A stretch of 64,000 bases of DNA from Clarkia xantiana subsp. parviflora (lineage: Eukaryota > Streptophyta > Magnoliopsida > Myrtales > Onagraceae), in assembly GCA_036873135.1 (NCBI GenBank), contig JAPTYO010000008.1, positions 28,794,761-28,858,760 on the forward strand, given 5' to 3'. The position numbers were made by a program, and so were the translations under genes. The notes under the pieces are model-generated. The model saw nothing but the letters and a program-made list of their open reading frames with translations. It did not search any database and was not told where the DNA came from. Positions 19,801 through 31,523 of this stretch are shown here, one piece after another. Each line of letters opens with the position of its first letter. Position 1 is the first letter of the stretch.

Positions 19801-22472
19801 AGCTCTTTGATGAATCCAGCATCGAGCAGTCTGCCCACCTCCTACTGGATCGCGATCCTCTTGTCCGCGCCCATCGGACGCCTCCTCTGCGCGATAGGCT
19901 TGATCGCGAGGTCAATCTTCAATTCGTGCACAATCACGTCGGGGCTGATTCCTGGCATATCACTCGGGGACCAGGCAAACAGCTCCTTGAACTCCTTCAG
20001 GAGCTCGATCAACTCTCGGGCTCTTTCCTCCGACAAAGCAGACCCGATCTTCACCTTCCTTCGAGGTCCATCAATCTCAACCTCCTTCAGATCCTCCATG
20101 GGGGCGGGACGCCCAAACTCCTCTCGAGGATCGGCATCGGTCTGCAGGACAGCCATGGCTTCCCTTCTTCTCCGTCGAGTGGCATTAACATAGCACTTTC
20201 GTGACGCCACCTGGTCACCCTTGACCTCTCCGACACCATGGTCAGTCGGGAACTTCATCTTCTGGTGGACGGTTGAAGCAACTGCCATGAGGGGATTGAT
20301 GGTGGTCCTCCCGATAATAGCGTTATACGTCCCCGCCGATTCTACCACGACGAAATCCACGTTCCGCCGTTCCATCTTCCAGCCACTACCAAACTCCACC
20401 GGTAAGGTAATCATCCCCAACGGATAGGAATTAGAGCCTGAGAATCCTACCATCGGGAAGTTCACCTGTGTCATGTCCTTCTTCGTCTTTCCCATGGCTT
20501 CCAGGGCGTCCATGAAAAGAATGTCGGAGGAGCTCCCTCCGTCTATCAGGATCCGCTTCATCTCGAATCCGTCCACGTCCAGGGTCACGACCAGGGCGTC
20601 ATCGTGGGGGCTCTCCACGCCTATCAAATCCTCCGCTGAGAAAGAAATCACCATTTCTTCCTTTATAGTCCACGACCGGGACCTTTTGCCTAGCACCACA
20701 GCAGCAGATATGCGAGAAGCATAATTCTCCCGAGAAGCGGAGGTGTCACCTCCCGCCGCCATTCCTCCGTGAATGACATTAATGGTCCCCCGCCTCTCCT
20801 TACGGGCACCGGAACCAGAGGCTTCCGGTTCAACCTTCTTCTTCTTTGGAGATCGATCACGGGACTTAGAACGGGACCGTGACCGACTTTTGGAGCGGGA
20901 TCGGCATCGTCCCCTTCCGACGAACTCCTTCAGCTTCCCTTTCTGGATCAGCTTCTCTATCTCCTTCTTCAGCTCCCTACAATTATCCGTATCGTGATCG
21001 TTGGCTCGATGATACCGACAGTAACGATCAGAGCGGCCTCCCAAGAACTCGCCTTCTTTCCTCGGGGGGTATCGGGCGAGACCCTGCCGATCCATCACAG
21101 CCAACACGGAGGTCATCGAGCTGTTGATGGGAACGCTACGACCTTCGCAGTTTTCCTTCCTCGGAGGACGCTTGTCCTCCCTTCTCTCGGGGCGACCACG
21201 ACTCCTATTCCCCTCCGATTTGTCGCTCCCTTTGCGATCATCCAACAGCTTGGACGATGGCTTTCCTCTTCCTGACTTCGGAGGATCCAGCTCTCCAGCA
21301 GCAATCTTCGACTCCTGCACGTCGATTTGCTGTTTCACCTTTGCTTGCAGGGCCTCCATGCTCCACACAGCCTTCGCGGCTACACTGTGCATCAGATCGG
21401 AACCATATGGAGCAGTTAGGTTCCGAAGGAAAGTGCGGATGGTCTCTCCCTCCGATATCTCCTCATCAATCTCCGCGGCACTGGCAGTGAACCGTTGGTA
21501 GTAGTATGCCAACGATTCATCGGATCTCTGCACCACCTGGGTCAGGGACCTCACACTCTTCAGGAGACGCCTACGGCCTTGATATTTCTTGATGAAGCGG
21601 TCATGCATGTCGGCCCAGCACGTAATGCTTCCCGGCGGTAGGCTGAAGAACCACGTCATGGCTCTTTCTCCCAAGGTGATCGGGAACAACGAACATATGA
21701 GATCATCACTTGAAGTCCTACCCATACAGGCCTGGACATGTCTCTGAACATGGAGAACCGGGTCCCCTTCACCATCATACTCCTTAATGGTCGGAATACC
21801 TAGCCCGGGCGGGGCGACGGTATCTATCAGCCGTGGAACGAAAGGGTGAGTGGATCGGACCCTTAGCTCCGATGTCATTTGCTTCTGGTCACCCATGCAG
21901 ATGTTGACGATTTTCACCACCTGATCGGGGGTGATGGGGCCATTCAAGGGAATGGTCCTGTGCTGCACTGGTCCGGGACCATCAACCACGAACTTCTCCG
22001 AGTGCGCGGGCTCCTTACCCTTATTCCTGGGCTGAATCTCCTGGACCTCCTGGTCTTCTGGTACCACCCTCGGAGGGGGTGGAGGCAGCTCTTCTCGCGG
22101 AGGCAACTCCTCTGCCCTCCTGGTAGCCTCTCTCTTATCCAACAGAGCCTCCATGGCCGCCAAGAACATAGGCATAGCATCTGCTACTGCCTTAGCCAAC
22201 TCCGAGTTTGAGGAAGAGCCTACTTCCCTTCGCGGGATTTCCTCTCTGTGCCCCACCGGGTTTGGGGGAGCATCCACCTCCCTTCGCGGGATCTCTGGCC
22301 TGTTCACTGCCGTGTCTCGGACTGAGACCTCCTCATCACCATGCCCCCCGGTCTGAGAAACGGCTGGGTGCTCACCTTGTTCAGCAGCATATTCCAGCAA
22401 CGGGGAGTTCACAGTCCCAGTGGGGCGAGAGCTGCCGGCCTGGACTTGTTTCTTCTTGCCACCACCGGCCAT
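16825..22472 (-). pseudogene. Gag-pol of element B, broken by a TAG and a 4-nt deletion
   Basis: Gag starts at the ATG at 22472 (MAGGGKKKQ), 54 bp inside the LTR; the frame is open upstream into the LTR but that start is not needed. Gag, knuckle (YCRYHRANDHDTDNC) and protease (ILIDGGSSSD near 20530-20560) run to a TAG at 19842-19844, exactly where element A has CAG (Gln) at the N-terminal edge of RT. The same frame then encodes RT (YVDD at 19428-19439) and both RNases H to about 17940. Compared with element A, 4 nt (CCAG) are missing there, and integrase continues in another frame (17946-16825) with an intact DD35E core. Domain order matches element A throughout. Confidence 0.93.
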
Positions 22473-22507
22473 TGATCTGGTAGAAACTATTTTGACTTTT
22501 CGTTCAG

Positions 22508-22527
22508 GTTCCCACAGACGGCGCCAA
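22508..22527 (-). promoter_or_regulatory. Primer-binding site of element B
   Basis: Directly inside the 5' LTR the minus strand reads TGGCGCCGTCTGTGGGAAC. The TGGCGCC start is characteristic of Tat/Athila-type elements and pairs with the 3' end of a host tRNA ending GGCGCCA. I did not determine which tRNA. Confidence 0.8.
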
Positions 22528-23286
22528 TGTTGGATCACGGGCGAAGCTCCGTTACGTTCTTGACGGAAAGACTTGAACTCTTGGGCTCCGCGTAATCCTG
22601 CAAAAGGGGATGACCTGGGTGGTGACCCAGAATCCCTCTCCGATACTTAAATGAGTATATGATCAATGGGGTGGCAGCAGTAATCTAAATGCGTATTAGA
22701 GAATGTGTTTTCTGAGGTAACTTCCTCCTTTATATAGGAGGGGAAGTTACTCAGTTACCTGTTACTGCTCCTGGCAGTTTTACCCACGATTCCGCATATC
22801 TCGCTACGATTCCGTATATCTCGTTCGGGATTCCATATATCTCGCCCCACGCTCCGCGTATCTTGCCCACTCTCTGAGTATCTCGGGCACGCCCTGCGTA
22901 TCTCGGGGGAGTTTATCTATATCTTTAACCGTCTTCCCACTACTCTATCTAGTAGGCGGGTTTCTCGGTCTTATCCTCTGATCACAAGTCCCGACTCCCG
23001 TCGGGGACTCCAGAGTTATCTCATTCTAGATCACCACCCAGGACCCTTTGTCTCACGAGACAGGTCCAGCCTCCGCGGGGCTTTATTATCGGGGCCTTTA
23101 CTAAGGCATATCGGGGCCTGCTCAGAGGCTTCTCGTTGGGAGCATTCAGCTCATATATCGGGACCGCTTAAGTCGGGACCCTTCATACTGGGCTTCTGAG
23201 CCTTCCAGGCTTTTCACGAGGCCCACTGGACCTACTCGCCGTCCATTAACTGTTAACGGGGCTAACGATTACATCGGAACCCATCA
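22528..23286 (-). repeat. 5' LTR of element B (right copy, 759 bp)
   Basis: It is equal in length to the left copy and ends in GGAACCCATCA before the GGCTC duplication. The TATA box on the minus strand is TATATAAA (22736-22729). The motif cluster at 22788-22907 repeats CGAGATAYRYGG-like units upstream of the TATA box. Confidence 0.96.
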
Positions 23287-24075
23287 GGCTCCAGAATTGT
23301 TGATAGTCATTTTAGATTTTTAGCTATCTATGATACTCAAATATAAGTATCACAATTTGGTAAAAGTTAAAATCACTTTCAAAATGAATGTTGGCCTTAA
23401 TAGGCACATGTGAAAGTCATTTTAATGAGTTTTAATTATTCAAAAAGTGTCCCATTCCATAATAGAAGGCCTTACGTTGCTTTTGTATATAGATTTTGTA
23501 CTTGGTTATATTCATAGCTAATGGCTCCATAATAATAAATTAATTAATTAATAGTCAAAAAAATTCAAACCTTCATTTTTGTTCTACCACGAAATTCAAA
23601 CTTCATTCATAGCCGTTACATATATATTCGTTTTATTAAAAATGCACACTAAAATACTTAAAAAAACAAAATAATAATAATAATATATATAAAGAATCAT
23701 CTAAAATGCAATCTTCATTTTAAAAAAACCCCCGGAAATTTGATACAATACTAAAATTAATATAATTTATTGAAAAAGAAAAAAATTGAATTGGAAAATA
23801 GGGTCCATTTTCAATTGGACAACCAAACGTCAGTCAACCCACCCACCCAGGCAGCAGTCAACTTCAAGCCGCAGGGACCGTATGTGTCTCATTGTCATAG
23901 TTCCCCAACGGAAAGCTCACGAAGCACCGCGTGTCCTATCCCATCATTAATCGCCACCCGGCTCTCTTGTTTCTTCCATCGTCACACACACCCAAAGGAA
24001 CCGCCGCCTTTCCAGCTTCTTCTCGATAGATTGAAGATTCAAACCCATTTCTCCGCTAGCCAATCTATCTCGACA
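23287..24075 (+). promoter_or_regulatory. Upstream region and 5' leader of the vWA gene
   Basis: This holds the right GGCTC duplication (23287-23291), then AT-rich DNA with short (AAT)n runs near 23666-23692, and CT-rich leader sequence from about 23980 to the ATG. I cannot fix a TATA box or a transcription start with confidence. The end of element B is about 790 bp from the start codon. Confidence 0.5.
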
Positions 24076-25859
24076 ATGGCGGAGGAGTTCGCGAAATCCG
24101 TCGACGACGGCATCCGCCTCTCCAAACGGCTTTACTTCGGCAAAGACCGGGCGGTGGCGCCACCCAAGCCACCTCCGCCTATGGAGAGGTCGCCGCAGTT
24201 TTACCTACCTATGGCTCCGATGGTTTACGCCGTCATACCCGACCCCTCTATCGTCGATAACCCCGATATCCCCAGCTACCAGCCCCACGTCCATGGCAGA
24301 TGCGATCCTCCTGCCCTAATCCCTCTCCAGATGAATGGAATCCAACTTCAAGCCGATTGCTTCCTCGACACTGCCCTAATTCAGGTCTCCGGCACGTGGA
24401 GGCTCCATTGCGTCATGGGCAGCAAACGTTGCGACTGCCGCATTGCGATTCCCATGGGTGACCAGGTCCGTCAACTTAAAGTTTGAATCTTTCTGTGATT
24501 CAATTTCAGCTTTGAATTCAAGATTTCGTCTCTTTATTAATACATAATATTATAATAATAATAATGTTCAATTATACCATGACTTGACTCACATGTTTGA
24601 GCTTATAGGACAGTCAGTATTCAAATTCATCACTAAGTATTTATGTTTTTTCAGTTCAGTTTGCAATCTTGTCTTCTCAAGCAGTAACTATTTGGCTAAC
24701 AGGGTTCAATTCTAGGTGTTGACGTAAACGTTATCAGAAAATCATACTCCACACAGCTAATACCACTTGAAGAGAAGAAAGACCTCGACAAGACGATTCG
24801 AGTTGACAATGGAGGCTTTCTCAAACAAAATATATTCACACTGAAAGTTCCTCAGGTAGAAAATCCAACATTTGGGTTTCCCTAATGTGTTCTCGGTTCT
24901 TTTCTCTTACGCATTGGATATGTTCTGTTTTTTAAGGTTGATGGTGGTGCAAACCTGTCTATCAATATTGTCTGGTCTCAGAAGTTGTCCTTCTCCGATG
25001 AACAGTACACTCTGTTTGTACCATTTACTTTCCCGGAGTTCGTTATTCCAGCAGGGAAGAAACTGTCGAAGAAAGAAAAGATTGAGGTTAGCATAAATGC
25101 AGGAATCGAGGTTGAAGTATTGTGCAAAGCAACAAGTCATCCATTGAAGGTACTGCGGTTTGATAAACTCCTTTTCAGAATTTATTATATATAGAGATTT
25201 ATGTAGATTTATCTTTTGCAGCTGTTCAGAAGGAAAGCAGGAAAATTGGGCTTCTTGTATGAAGCAGAAGTTCTTAAATGGTCTAGCAGCGATCTCAATT
25301 TTTCATATGCAGTAAGAAATTGACAAACCTTGATAATGAGTTTTATCGATAGAAGATTCATTTAATGACGGCTAAAAATCCTTATAGGTATCATCAAGTG
25401 ATGCAAGTGGCAGCTTGCTCTTGCAATCACCATCTGTATACGATGCTGATCAAAGAGAAATGTTCTGTCTTTATCTTCTTCCCGGAAGCCAACAATCTAA
25501 GAAGGTTAGTTCAGTAATATTCTGAGATAAATAGTTGAATCAAGTCTTCAGTCTTAAAATAGTTGGGTCTGATTTTGCATTTTTATAGGTGTTCAGGAAG
25601 GATGTGGTATTTGTTATCGATATAAGTGGAAGTATGCGAGGAAAATCGCTTGATGCTACTAAGAATGCCTTATCTGCTGCCCTCCATAAACTCACCCCTG
25701 AAGATTCTTTCAGTATCGTTGCATTTAATGCCGAGGTTTACCAGTTCTCGACCTCCGTGGAGGTGGCCACTGCTAAAGCTGTTGAAAATGCTATTCAATG
25801 GATTGACATGAATTTCATCCCCGGTGATGGCACCAATATCTTGCATCCTCTAAACAAGG

Positions 25860-25898
<39 letters not shown>

Positions 25899-28625
25899 GA
25901 TAGAGGTTAACTTGCAACCTGCGCTAGCTTAGCTGAACTTGTAGGGGTTTGAACAATTTGTTAACTGAACTTTTATTTTAGGACAAATTGCTGTATGAAC
26001 TTATACAATTCTGCAATAAGCTAACTCCATCTAATTTTCTACTAAATAGTGACAGGAACTTTAACTTTGGTTATTGTTGCTGTTTTGCTGAAACATATAT
26101 TTGTTGTCTTGTTTTTTGTGTAAATTGCTAGCAGAACTTTTGGAAAATGTGCATTTTGCGAGGTGAATTTTAGAGAAATTTTTTATTTGCTAGCTGAACT
26201 TTATCAAAAGTTGCAGGTTGCTAAGTTGAATTCTAATGGCACGTGATAGGCACATGTAGCTTTGCATAAGTTTATTTAGCAATTTGTATTAAAATAAGAA
26301 ACCCCGCTAAAATCCAGCTAATAAGTTGCTTATTATCCATTGAAATTATTCCTATCAGATTAAACTAAAAGTAAAGTAGAAACTTCTGACACCAGGCATG
26401 TGGCACTTGACACTGATACGTTATTTTACAGATTACTAGATCATTGAGGAGATATATTTTGGTTATTTCCCGTGTTTGATAGATATATAGATGTATGTTA
26501 TACTGAAGGACATCTCTGGTTTTTCAGTATACATCTAAATAGACATGCATTCTGTTCCTCAGAAAGGGCAGACCGATCTGACAAATGTTCTCTTTACAGG
26601 CAATAGAGATGTTAACAGATCGCCGTGGTACAACCCCCATTGTCTTCCTTGTCACAGATGGCACTGTTGAAGATGAAAGACATATTTGTGATGCAATGAA
26701 AAATAAATTAATGAATAACGGCATGATAAATCCCCGTATATATACTTTTGGCATAGGTAAATGCAACAACACCTGATAGAACTAATAGATGGTTTCTTGA
26801 TTTTTGCTTCATGTCTATTTTTTTAACATTGTGCATCAATATTTGACATGCTTAACTTTTCAGGTACTTTTTGTAACCATTATTTCTTGCAAATGCTTGC
26901 AAATATAGGCAGAGGTCGGTATGATGGAGCATACGATGTAGGTAAGTGGTCTAGGTTCAGGAGTTGATCATTCTACTTCTAAGGAATACATTTTCTCATA
27001 ATTTTTCTCTTAATTTTCATTGACAGATTCAATAGAGGCTCGAATGAATAGCTTGTTCTCCAAGGCTGCTTCAACTGTTCTTGCAAATATAGCAATCGAC
27101 CAATTAGATGATCATGATTTGCAAGTCGAGGTACACTTGCATACATTCTTGCATATAGAAATTCTAATAATTTTTTTTGCAAATTGCCTCATAATCACGT
27201 ATTGGAATATTATACAAAATTACAGATGTACCCCTGTCGGATTCCGGACTTGTCCTCTGAATGCCCCTTGACTGTGTTTGGTAGATACAACGGTGAATTT
27301 CCAGAGTGTATTAACGTCAAATGTATTGATTCCGATTTAAGCAGTCAGGTGATAGAGTTGAATCTTCTCAAGGCAAAGGAAATACCCCTTGATAAGGTAA
27401 AATGTACGGCTTTTACATGAAAATTGTGAATGTTTAGAGTAATCACTTGACCAACTGTTCTAAAACTTTAAGGTGATAGGTGAATGCATAATTCAATCTT
27501 TATTTCAACAAAAATCAAGTTAATTTAGCTATCGTCAATCTATTGAAAGCACAAATTTTTCACCTCTGTAGGTATTTGGGAAGCAACAGATTGATCAGCT
27601 CACAGCTATGGCATGGATTTCGGAAGATAAACAGCTCGAGGACAAGGTACGTTGTTTCTGCATGCCATTCCGATATTACTGCATATATTGTAGAGATGGA
27701 CATCAATTTAAATATCCAATTCCCCCTGAATGTTTGGGCCTTTTTAAGTCATCCCATTAACTGTTTTCGTTTTAAGTTTTTTGTCCCTTGGATGAAAATC
27801 GGATGTTGCCTCTTTTTAACCAATTTACAATCCAAACTTAATGGAAGCATTTCTCAAATTTGCAAAAATAACGAATAGTCATTTGAATGTCGCAATTGAA
27901 CTGCTAAGAACTTTTTCATATGTTACAATTGAGTTCCGATTCGATCTCTAGTGAGATCCCAGTCCGGATGGGGACCCAGATCCGAAGACCCTCGGTTTGA
28001 AGAAGTATTGTTTTTGCGAATCTGAAAACATATCCCGTCTTAGGGGCGGCACGAATGATGAATATTGTATGTATAGATTGTGAAACTTAGCATACAAACC
28101 GGTGTGCCTTCGGAATTTACACGCATGATCCTTCAAGATACAGAAGAAAGCAAGTCCACAGATTCAGATGGTGGTTCCGGAAAGGTACAATTTTTTTAAT
28201 TAAGTTTTGGTCAATAAATAAATATATAAGTAGGAGGAGGGGTTATATATATGCTAATATTGGGTACAATATATGAGCAGGGGTTGAAGAAGAAAAGGGA
28301 GCGAAAAAGTAAAGAAGAGAAGAGCAGAATGACAATAGTTGGGAAGCTGTGTGTGGGGTTTGGGGACTTGACAGCAACAATGGAGGAGATGCGTGCCGGT
28401 TCTGAACAAATAAAACTGCCAGAAGCTGCAGAGATGTTTGTGAAGGCGGCATCAAACTGCTGCAGTAGAATGTGCGGGCAGTGCTGCTGCATGTGCTGCG
28501 TCCAGTGCTGTTCTAAACTCAATGACCAGTGCATGATTGCGATTGCCCAGCTCTGTACTGCTCTCGCGTGCTTCGGCTGCTTGGAGTGTTGCTCTGAGCT
28601 GTGCTCTTGTTGTGGCCAAGAATGA
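24076..28625 (+). CDS. von Willebrand factor A domain protein, plant ITIH-related family (13 exons, 756 aa)
   Basis: Exons: 24076-24465, 24703-24855, 24937-25149, 25222-25311, 25388-25504, 25589-25858, 26600-26756, 26864-26941, 27027-27130, 27226-27396, 27572-27646, 28077-28184, 28281-28625. All introns are GT..AG, and the exons sum to 2,271 bp in one frame. The N-terminus (MAEEFAKSVDDG) and ~756 residue length fit the Arabidopsis At1g19110-type protein as I remember it. Residues ~60-250 form the VIT-like N-terminal region. The vWA domain has its metal site: DISGS (332-336), the Thr of GDGTNI, and VTDGT in exon 7. The last ~60 residues are strikingly Cys-rich, which may allow lipidation or metal binding (inference). 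The biochemical role is not established. Intron 6 (741 bp) contains an (ATT)n run and MITE-like sequence. No lesions. Confidence 0.93.
25859..26599 (+). repeat. Intron 6 of the vWA gene with (ATT)n and MITE-like sequence
   Basis: An (ATT)n microsatellite fills about 25860-25897. From 25905 to about 26290, phrases such as GCTAGCTGAACTT, AAGTTGCAGGTTGCTAAG and CAATAAGCTAACTCC resemble the MITE at 46095-46784, so an old related insertion probably sits in the intron. Its ends are not clear. Confidence 0.5.
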
Positions 28626-28843
28626 ATGAATGAATGATAGTGTGTGTGATGACAAAAAGCAGCAATTCAAATTTTGATCTCCATTTCTACCAACCCACGC
28701 ACCTTTAGGCTAGGCTAGGCTAGGCTAGGGCACCCAAATATTAGTTTGTTTGTGCTAATGGAGTTGTTTCTTTCTCATGTACAAAACTCAGCTTAGTGTG
28801 GCATCACAGTAATTAATGGAGGCTGTTTTTGTAGCTTCGGATT
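28626..28843 (+). other. 3' flank of the vWA gene, with a TAGGC pentamer run
   Basis: It follows the stop codon and contains an ATGA repeat (28622-28638) and about five TAGGC units (28707-28731). It presumably carries the 3' untranslated region and poly(A) site. It ends with GGATT (28839-28843), the left duplication of element C. Confidence 0.6.
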
Positions 28844-29010
28844 TGTTATGAAATAATGAGTTAGTTTAAGGACTCTTTTGTTAAGACTTAAGAAGTTAAG
28901 GGTCTTAGTCGCAATTAGTAAGAGTTGGGTTGTCAGATAACGACAAGTTAGTTGAGCTACAGGATTTGTATTTGAAAATTTGATTTAGTTTCTTGAGTTT
29001 GTCCCTATCA
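28844..29010 (+). repeat. 5' LTR of element C (167 bp)
   Basis: It aligns to 31322-31518 over its whole length but is ~30 bp shorter, lacking part of the segment before the end. It is followed by AT and the initiator-Met primer-binding site. Confidence 0.9.
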
Positions 29011-29049
29011 ATTGGTATCAGAGCAAATTTATAAGTTGTACTTCATAGG

Positions 29050-31291
29050 ACAGAGGTGTTCTCTAAGATTGATCCCCGTTCTGGATTTCTGGTTATTACC
29101 TAATCAGAATGAATCCTCCAGACATAGCAAAGACTGCTTTCAAAACTCATCAGGGACACTATGAGTTCTTAGTCATGCTTCTGGTTTGACAAATGCTCCT
29201 GCAATCTTTCAAGCCCTAATGAATGATGTCTTTAAACCTTTGTTGCGCAAATGCGTGTTGGTTTACAACAAGTCATTGGAGGAGCACATTCAACACCTTA
29301 ATGAAGTCATATCTTTGTTAAGAAGGAATAACTTGTTTGCTAAGATGTCTAAGTGTGAGTTTGGGGGAAAGGCAGTAGAGTATCTGGGCCATATCATATC
29401 AAGTGAAGGTGTAGCAACTGAACCTTCTAAGATTGAGGCAGTTAAGTAGTGGCCAACTCCAAGTAATGTCAAGCAATTGAGGGGGGTTTTTTAGGTCTCA
29501 CTGGATACTAAGGGGAGTTAGCAAGACCTCTCATTAATCTTCAGAGGAAGGATAGCTTCTCTTTGTCTGAGGAAGCACAATTGGCATTTGAAGGCTTGAG
29601 AAATGCACTAGTTACTGCCCCTCTGCCAGACTTTGCTAAACAATTTGTAGTAGAGACTGACGCTTCTTCCAAGGGAATATGAGTTGTACTCATGCAGCCC
29701 TTTAGCTTTCATAAGCAAGCCTTTATCTGCTAGGCATCAAGCTTCGTCAGTATATGAGAGGGAATTGCTGGCTATCATGTTTGCTAATTACTAATCATTT
29801 TGTCATAATGTATGATCAAAAGAGTTTGAAACATTTGTTGGAGCAGAAGGTTACCACTCCTTTGCAACATACTTGGCTTTCTAAGCTCATGGATATGACT
29901 ATGAAATTGTGTATAAGAAAGGGAAAGACAATGCAGTAGCAGATGCTTTATCAAGAGTTCAGAGCGTTGAATCACATACTGACTTGATTGCTGGAAAGCC
30001 TAGAGGAGTTTTTCATTGGGATGGTGAGAATTTGACAAGAAAAGGCAAATGGGTGGTTGGAAAGGATGAATTTCTCAGGAAGGATATTTTGACTTTAGTT
30101 CATGCATCAGCAATGGGGGGTCATTCAGGCATCCACGGAACCACTCAGAGACGCAAATCTTCTATTGGAAGCTGTTTTTCAAAGGAACAAGCATGAGAAT
30201 ATATTTCCTCCAGTACTGCTATCTCCTCTACCTATTCCTCAAGGTGTTTTCTCAGACATCTCTATGGATTTCATTGAAGGTTTACCTAAGTCTCAAGGTA
30301 AGAACACAATCTTTGTTGTGGTAGATCGTCTGACTAAGTTCGCTCATTTCATACCATTGACCCATCCCTTCACTGCTGCTTTAGTAGCTCAAACATTCTT
30401 AGACGCGTTCTTTAAACTCCATGGATGTCCATCTACTATTGTGTTAGACAGAGACTCGGTGTTTTTGAGTTCATTTTGGAATGAGTTCTTTAGACTACAA
30501 GTGGTTTTATTACACATGTCTACTGCCTATCATTCTCAAACTGATGGGCAAACTGAGGTTGTGAATCATTGCATAGAAGGTTACCTGAGGTGTATGACAC
30601 ATGAGAGACTGGCTAGCTGGATGTCTTGGTTGTCCTTAGTTGAATGGTGGTATAACACCGATTATCATACAACTATTCAGATGAATCCATTTCAAGCTTT
30701 TTATGGGTTCCCTCTACCCTTTTTGCGCCATATATTGCAAGAGACTCTCAAGTTTCTGCTGTTGATGAACTTATGGTTTCAATAGAGCTCACCATTCAGA
30801 TTCTGCGTCATCATCTTTTGCGAGCTCAAAACAGGATGAAGCAGTTTGCTGATAGGCATAGAACTGAAAGAGAATTTGCAGTGGGTGATTGGGTGTATTT
30901 AAAGCTTCACCCTTACAAGCAGACAATTATGAGAGGCTTCCAGATCTAAAACAAACTGACTCCCAAGTTTTATGGACCCTTTTTGGTAATTGTAAAAGTG
31001 GCTTATCGCCTGGATTTACCCGCTGAAGCTCTGATTCATTCTACATTTCATGTTTCACTGCTGAAGAAGGCTCATGGTCCAATAAATCAGATCATTCTTT
31101 TACCTACAGCTACTGCTGGTAATGCTCGATTTGCATCACAACCTGCTGCTATCTTGGAATGCAAACTTTGTAAGAGAGGAAGAAGAGCTTCTACAAAGGT
31201 TCTTGTACATTGGCAGGGCAAGGCACCATCTGAGGCTTCGTGGGAGTTCTTAGATGAATTCACTGCAAGATTTCCTGATATCCAACCTTGA
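29050..31291 (+). pseudogene. Degenerate pol of element C: RT, RNase H, integrase, chromodomain
   Basis: RT pieces include [10 protein letters not shown] and [13 protein letters not shown], but the YVDD box is lost (VLVYNKSLEEH). The RNase H region has the conserved KGKDNAVADALSR end (about 29915-29955). The integrase core is readable at 30235-30710, with Asp in SMDFIEGLP, Asp in VLDRD and Glu in GQTEVVN; its zinc finger is truncated. The C-terminus (about 31130-31285) resembles a chromodomain (LVHWQGKAPSEASWEF), which in chromoviruses targets integration to chromatin marks. Several stops and frameshifts break the frame. Confidence 0.9.
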
Positions 31292-31321
31292 GGACAAGGT
31301 TCCTTAAATTAAGGACTCTTT

Positions 31322-31518
31322 TGTTATGAAATAATGAGTTTAAGGACTCTTTTGTTAGACTTAAGAAGTTAAGGGCCTTAGTCGCAATTAGTAAGAGTAG
31401 GGTTGTTAGATAACGACCAGTTAGTTGAGCTGCTATATTGAAGGATTTATATTGGATTTGGCGGGATCTTATAAAAAATTTGAATAAATTTCTAAGTTTC
31501 CTGAGTTTCTCCTTACCA
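31322..31518 (+). repeat. 3' LTR of element C (197 bp)
   Basis: It begins TGTTATGAAATAATGAG and ends CTCCTTACCA, followed by the GGATT duplication. The sequence before it (GGACAAGGTTCC) is the usual end of chromovirus pol, but the polypurine tract is poor. Confidence 0.9.
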
Positions 31519-31523
31519 GGATT

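Larger units (their letters stand above)
14118..23286 (-). mobile_element. Element B: complete Tat-lineage Ty3/gypsy retrotransposon
   Basis: The element is 9,169 bp, with two 759-bp LTRs, GGCTC target duplications, a primer-binding site at 22526 reading left, and a G-rich polypurine tract at 14877-14890. Gag-pol and the antisense gene lie in the same order as in element A. By eye the LTRs differ at about 12 of 759 positions (1.6%), suggesting insertion within roughly the last million years if usual plant rates hold. A TAG codon and a 4-nt deletion break gag-pol, so it cannot make all its own proteins. Confidence 0.97.
28844..31518 (+). mobile_element. Element C: internally deleted Ty3/gypsy chromovirus
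   Basis: Short LTRs (28844-29010 and 31322-31518) start TGTTATGAAATAATGAG and end in CA. GGATT occurs directly before (28839-28843) and after (31519-31523) the element. The primer-binding site TGGTATCAGAGC (29013-29024) matches initiator tRNA-Met. Gag and protease are missing: RT sequence starts about 40 bp after the primer-binding site. The length of 2.7 kb against the usual ~5 kb confirms deletion. Confidence 0.94.

Noticed and set aside
19842..19844. TAG in element B as a programmed read-through stop
   Set aside because: Element A has CAG at this codon, and the position between protease and RT is not where such stops are known in this clade. Mutation is simpler.
23770..24075. Upstream extension of the first exon of the vWA gene (frame open from 23770)
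   Set aside because: The family start MAEEF..DDG lies at 24076. The upstream part is CT-rich leader without matching protein text.
27879..28076. Frame on the minus strand at 27948-28136 as a separate gene
   Set aside because: It overlaps intron 11 and exon 12 of the vWA gene and has no features of its own.
28251..28280. Start of the last vWA exon at the ATG at 28251
   Set aside because: The AG at 28279-28280 is a better acceptor and joins in frame with exon 12; the extra 10 residues are intron sequence.
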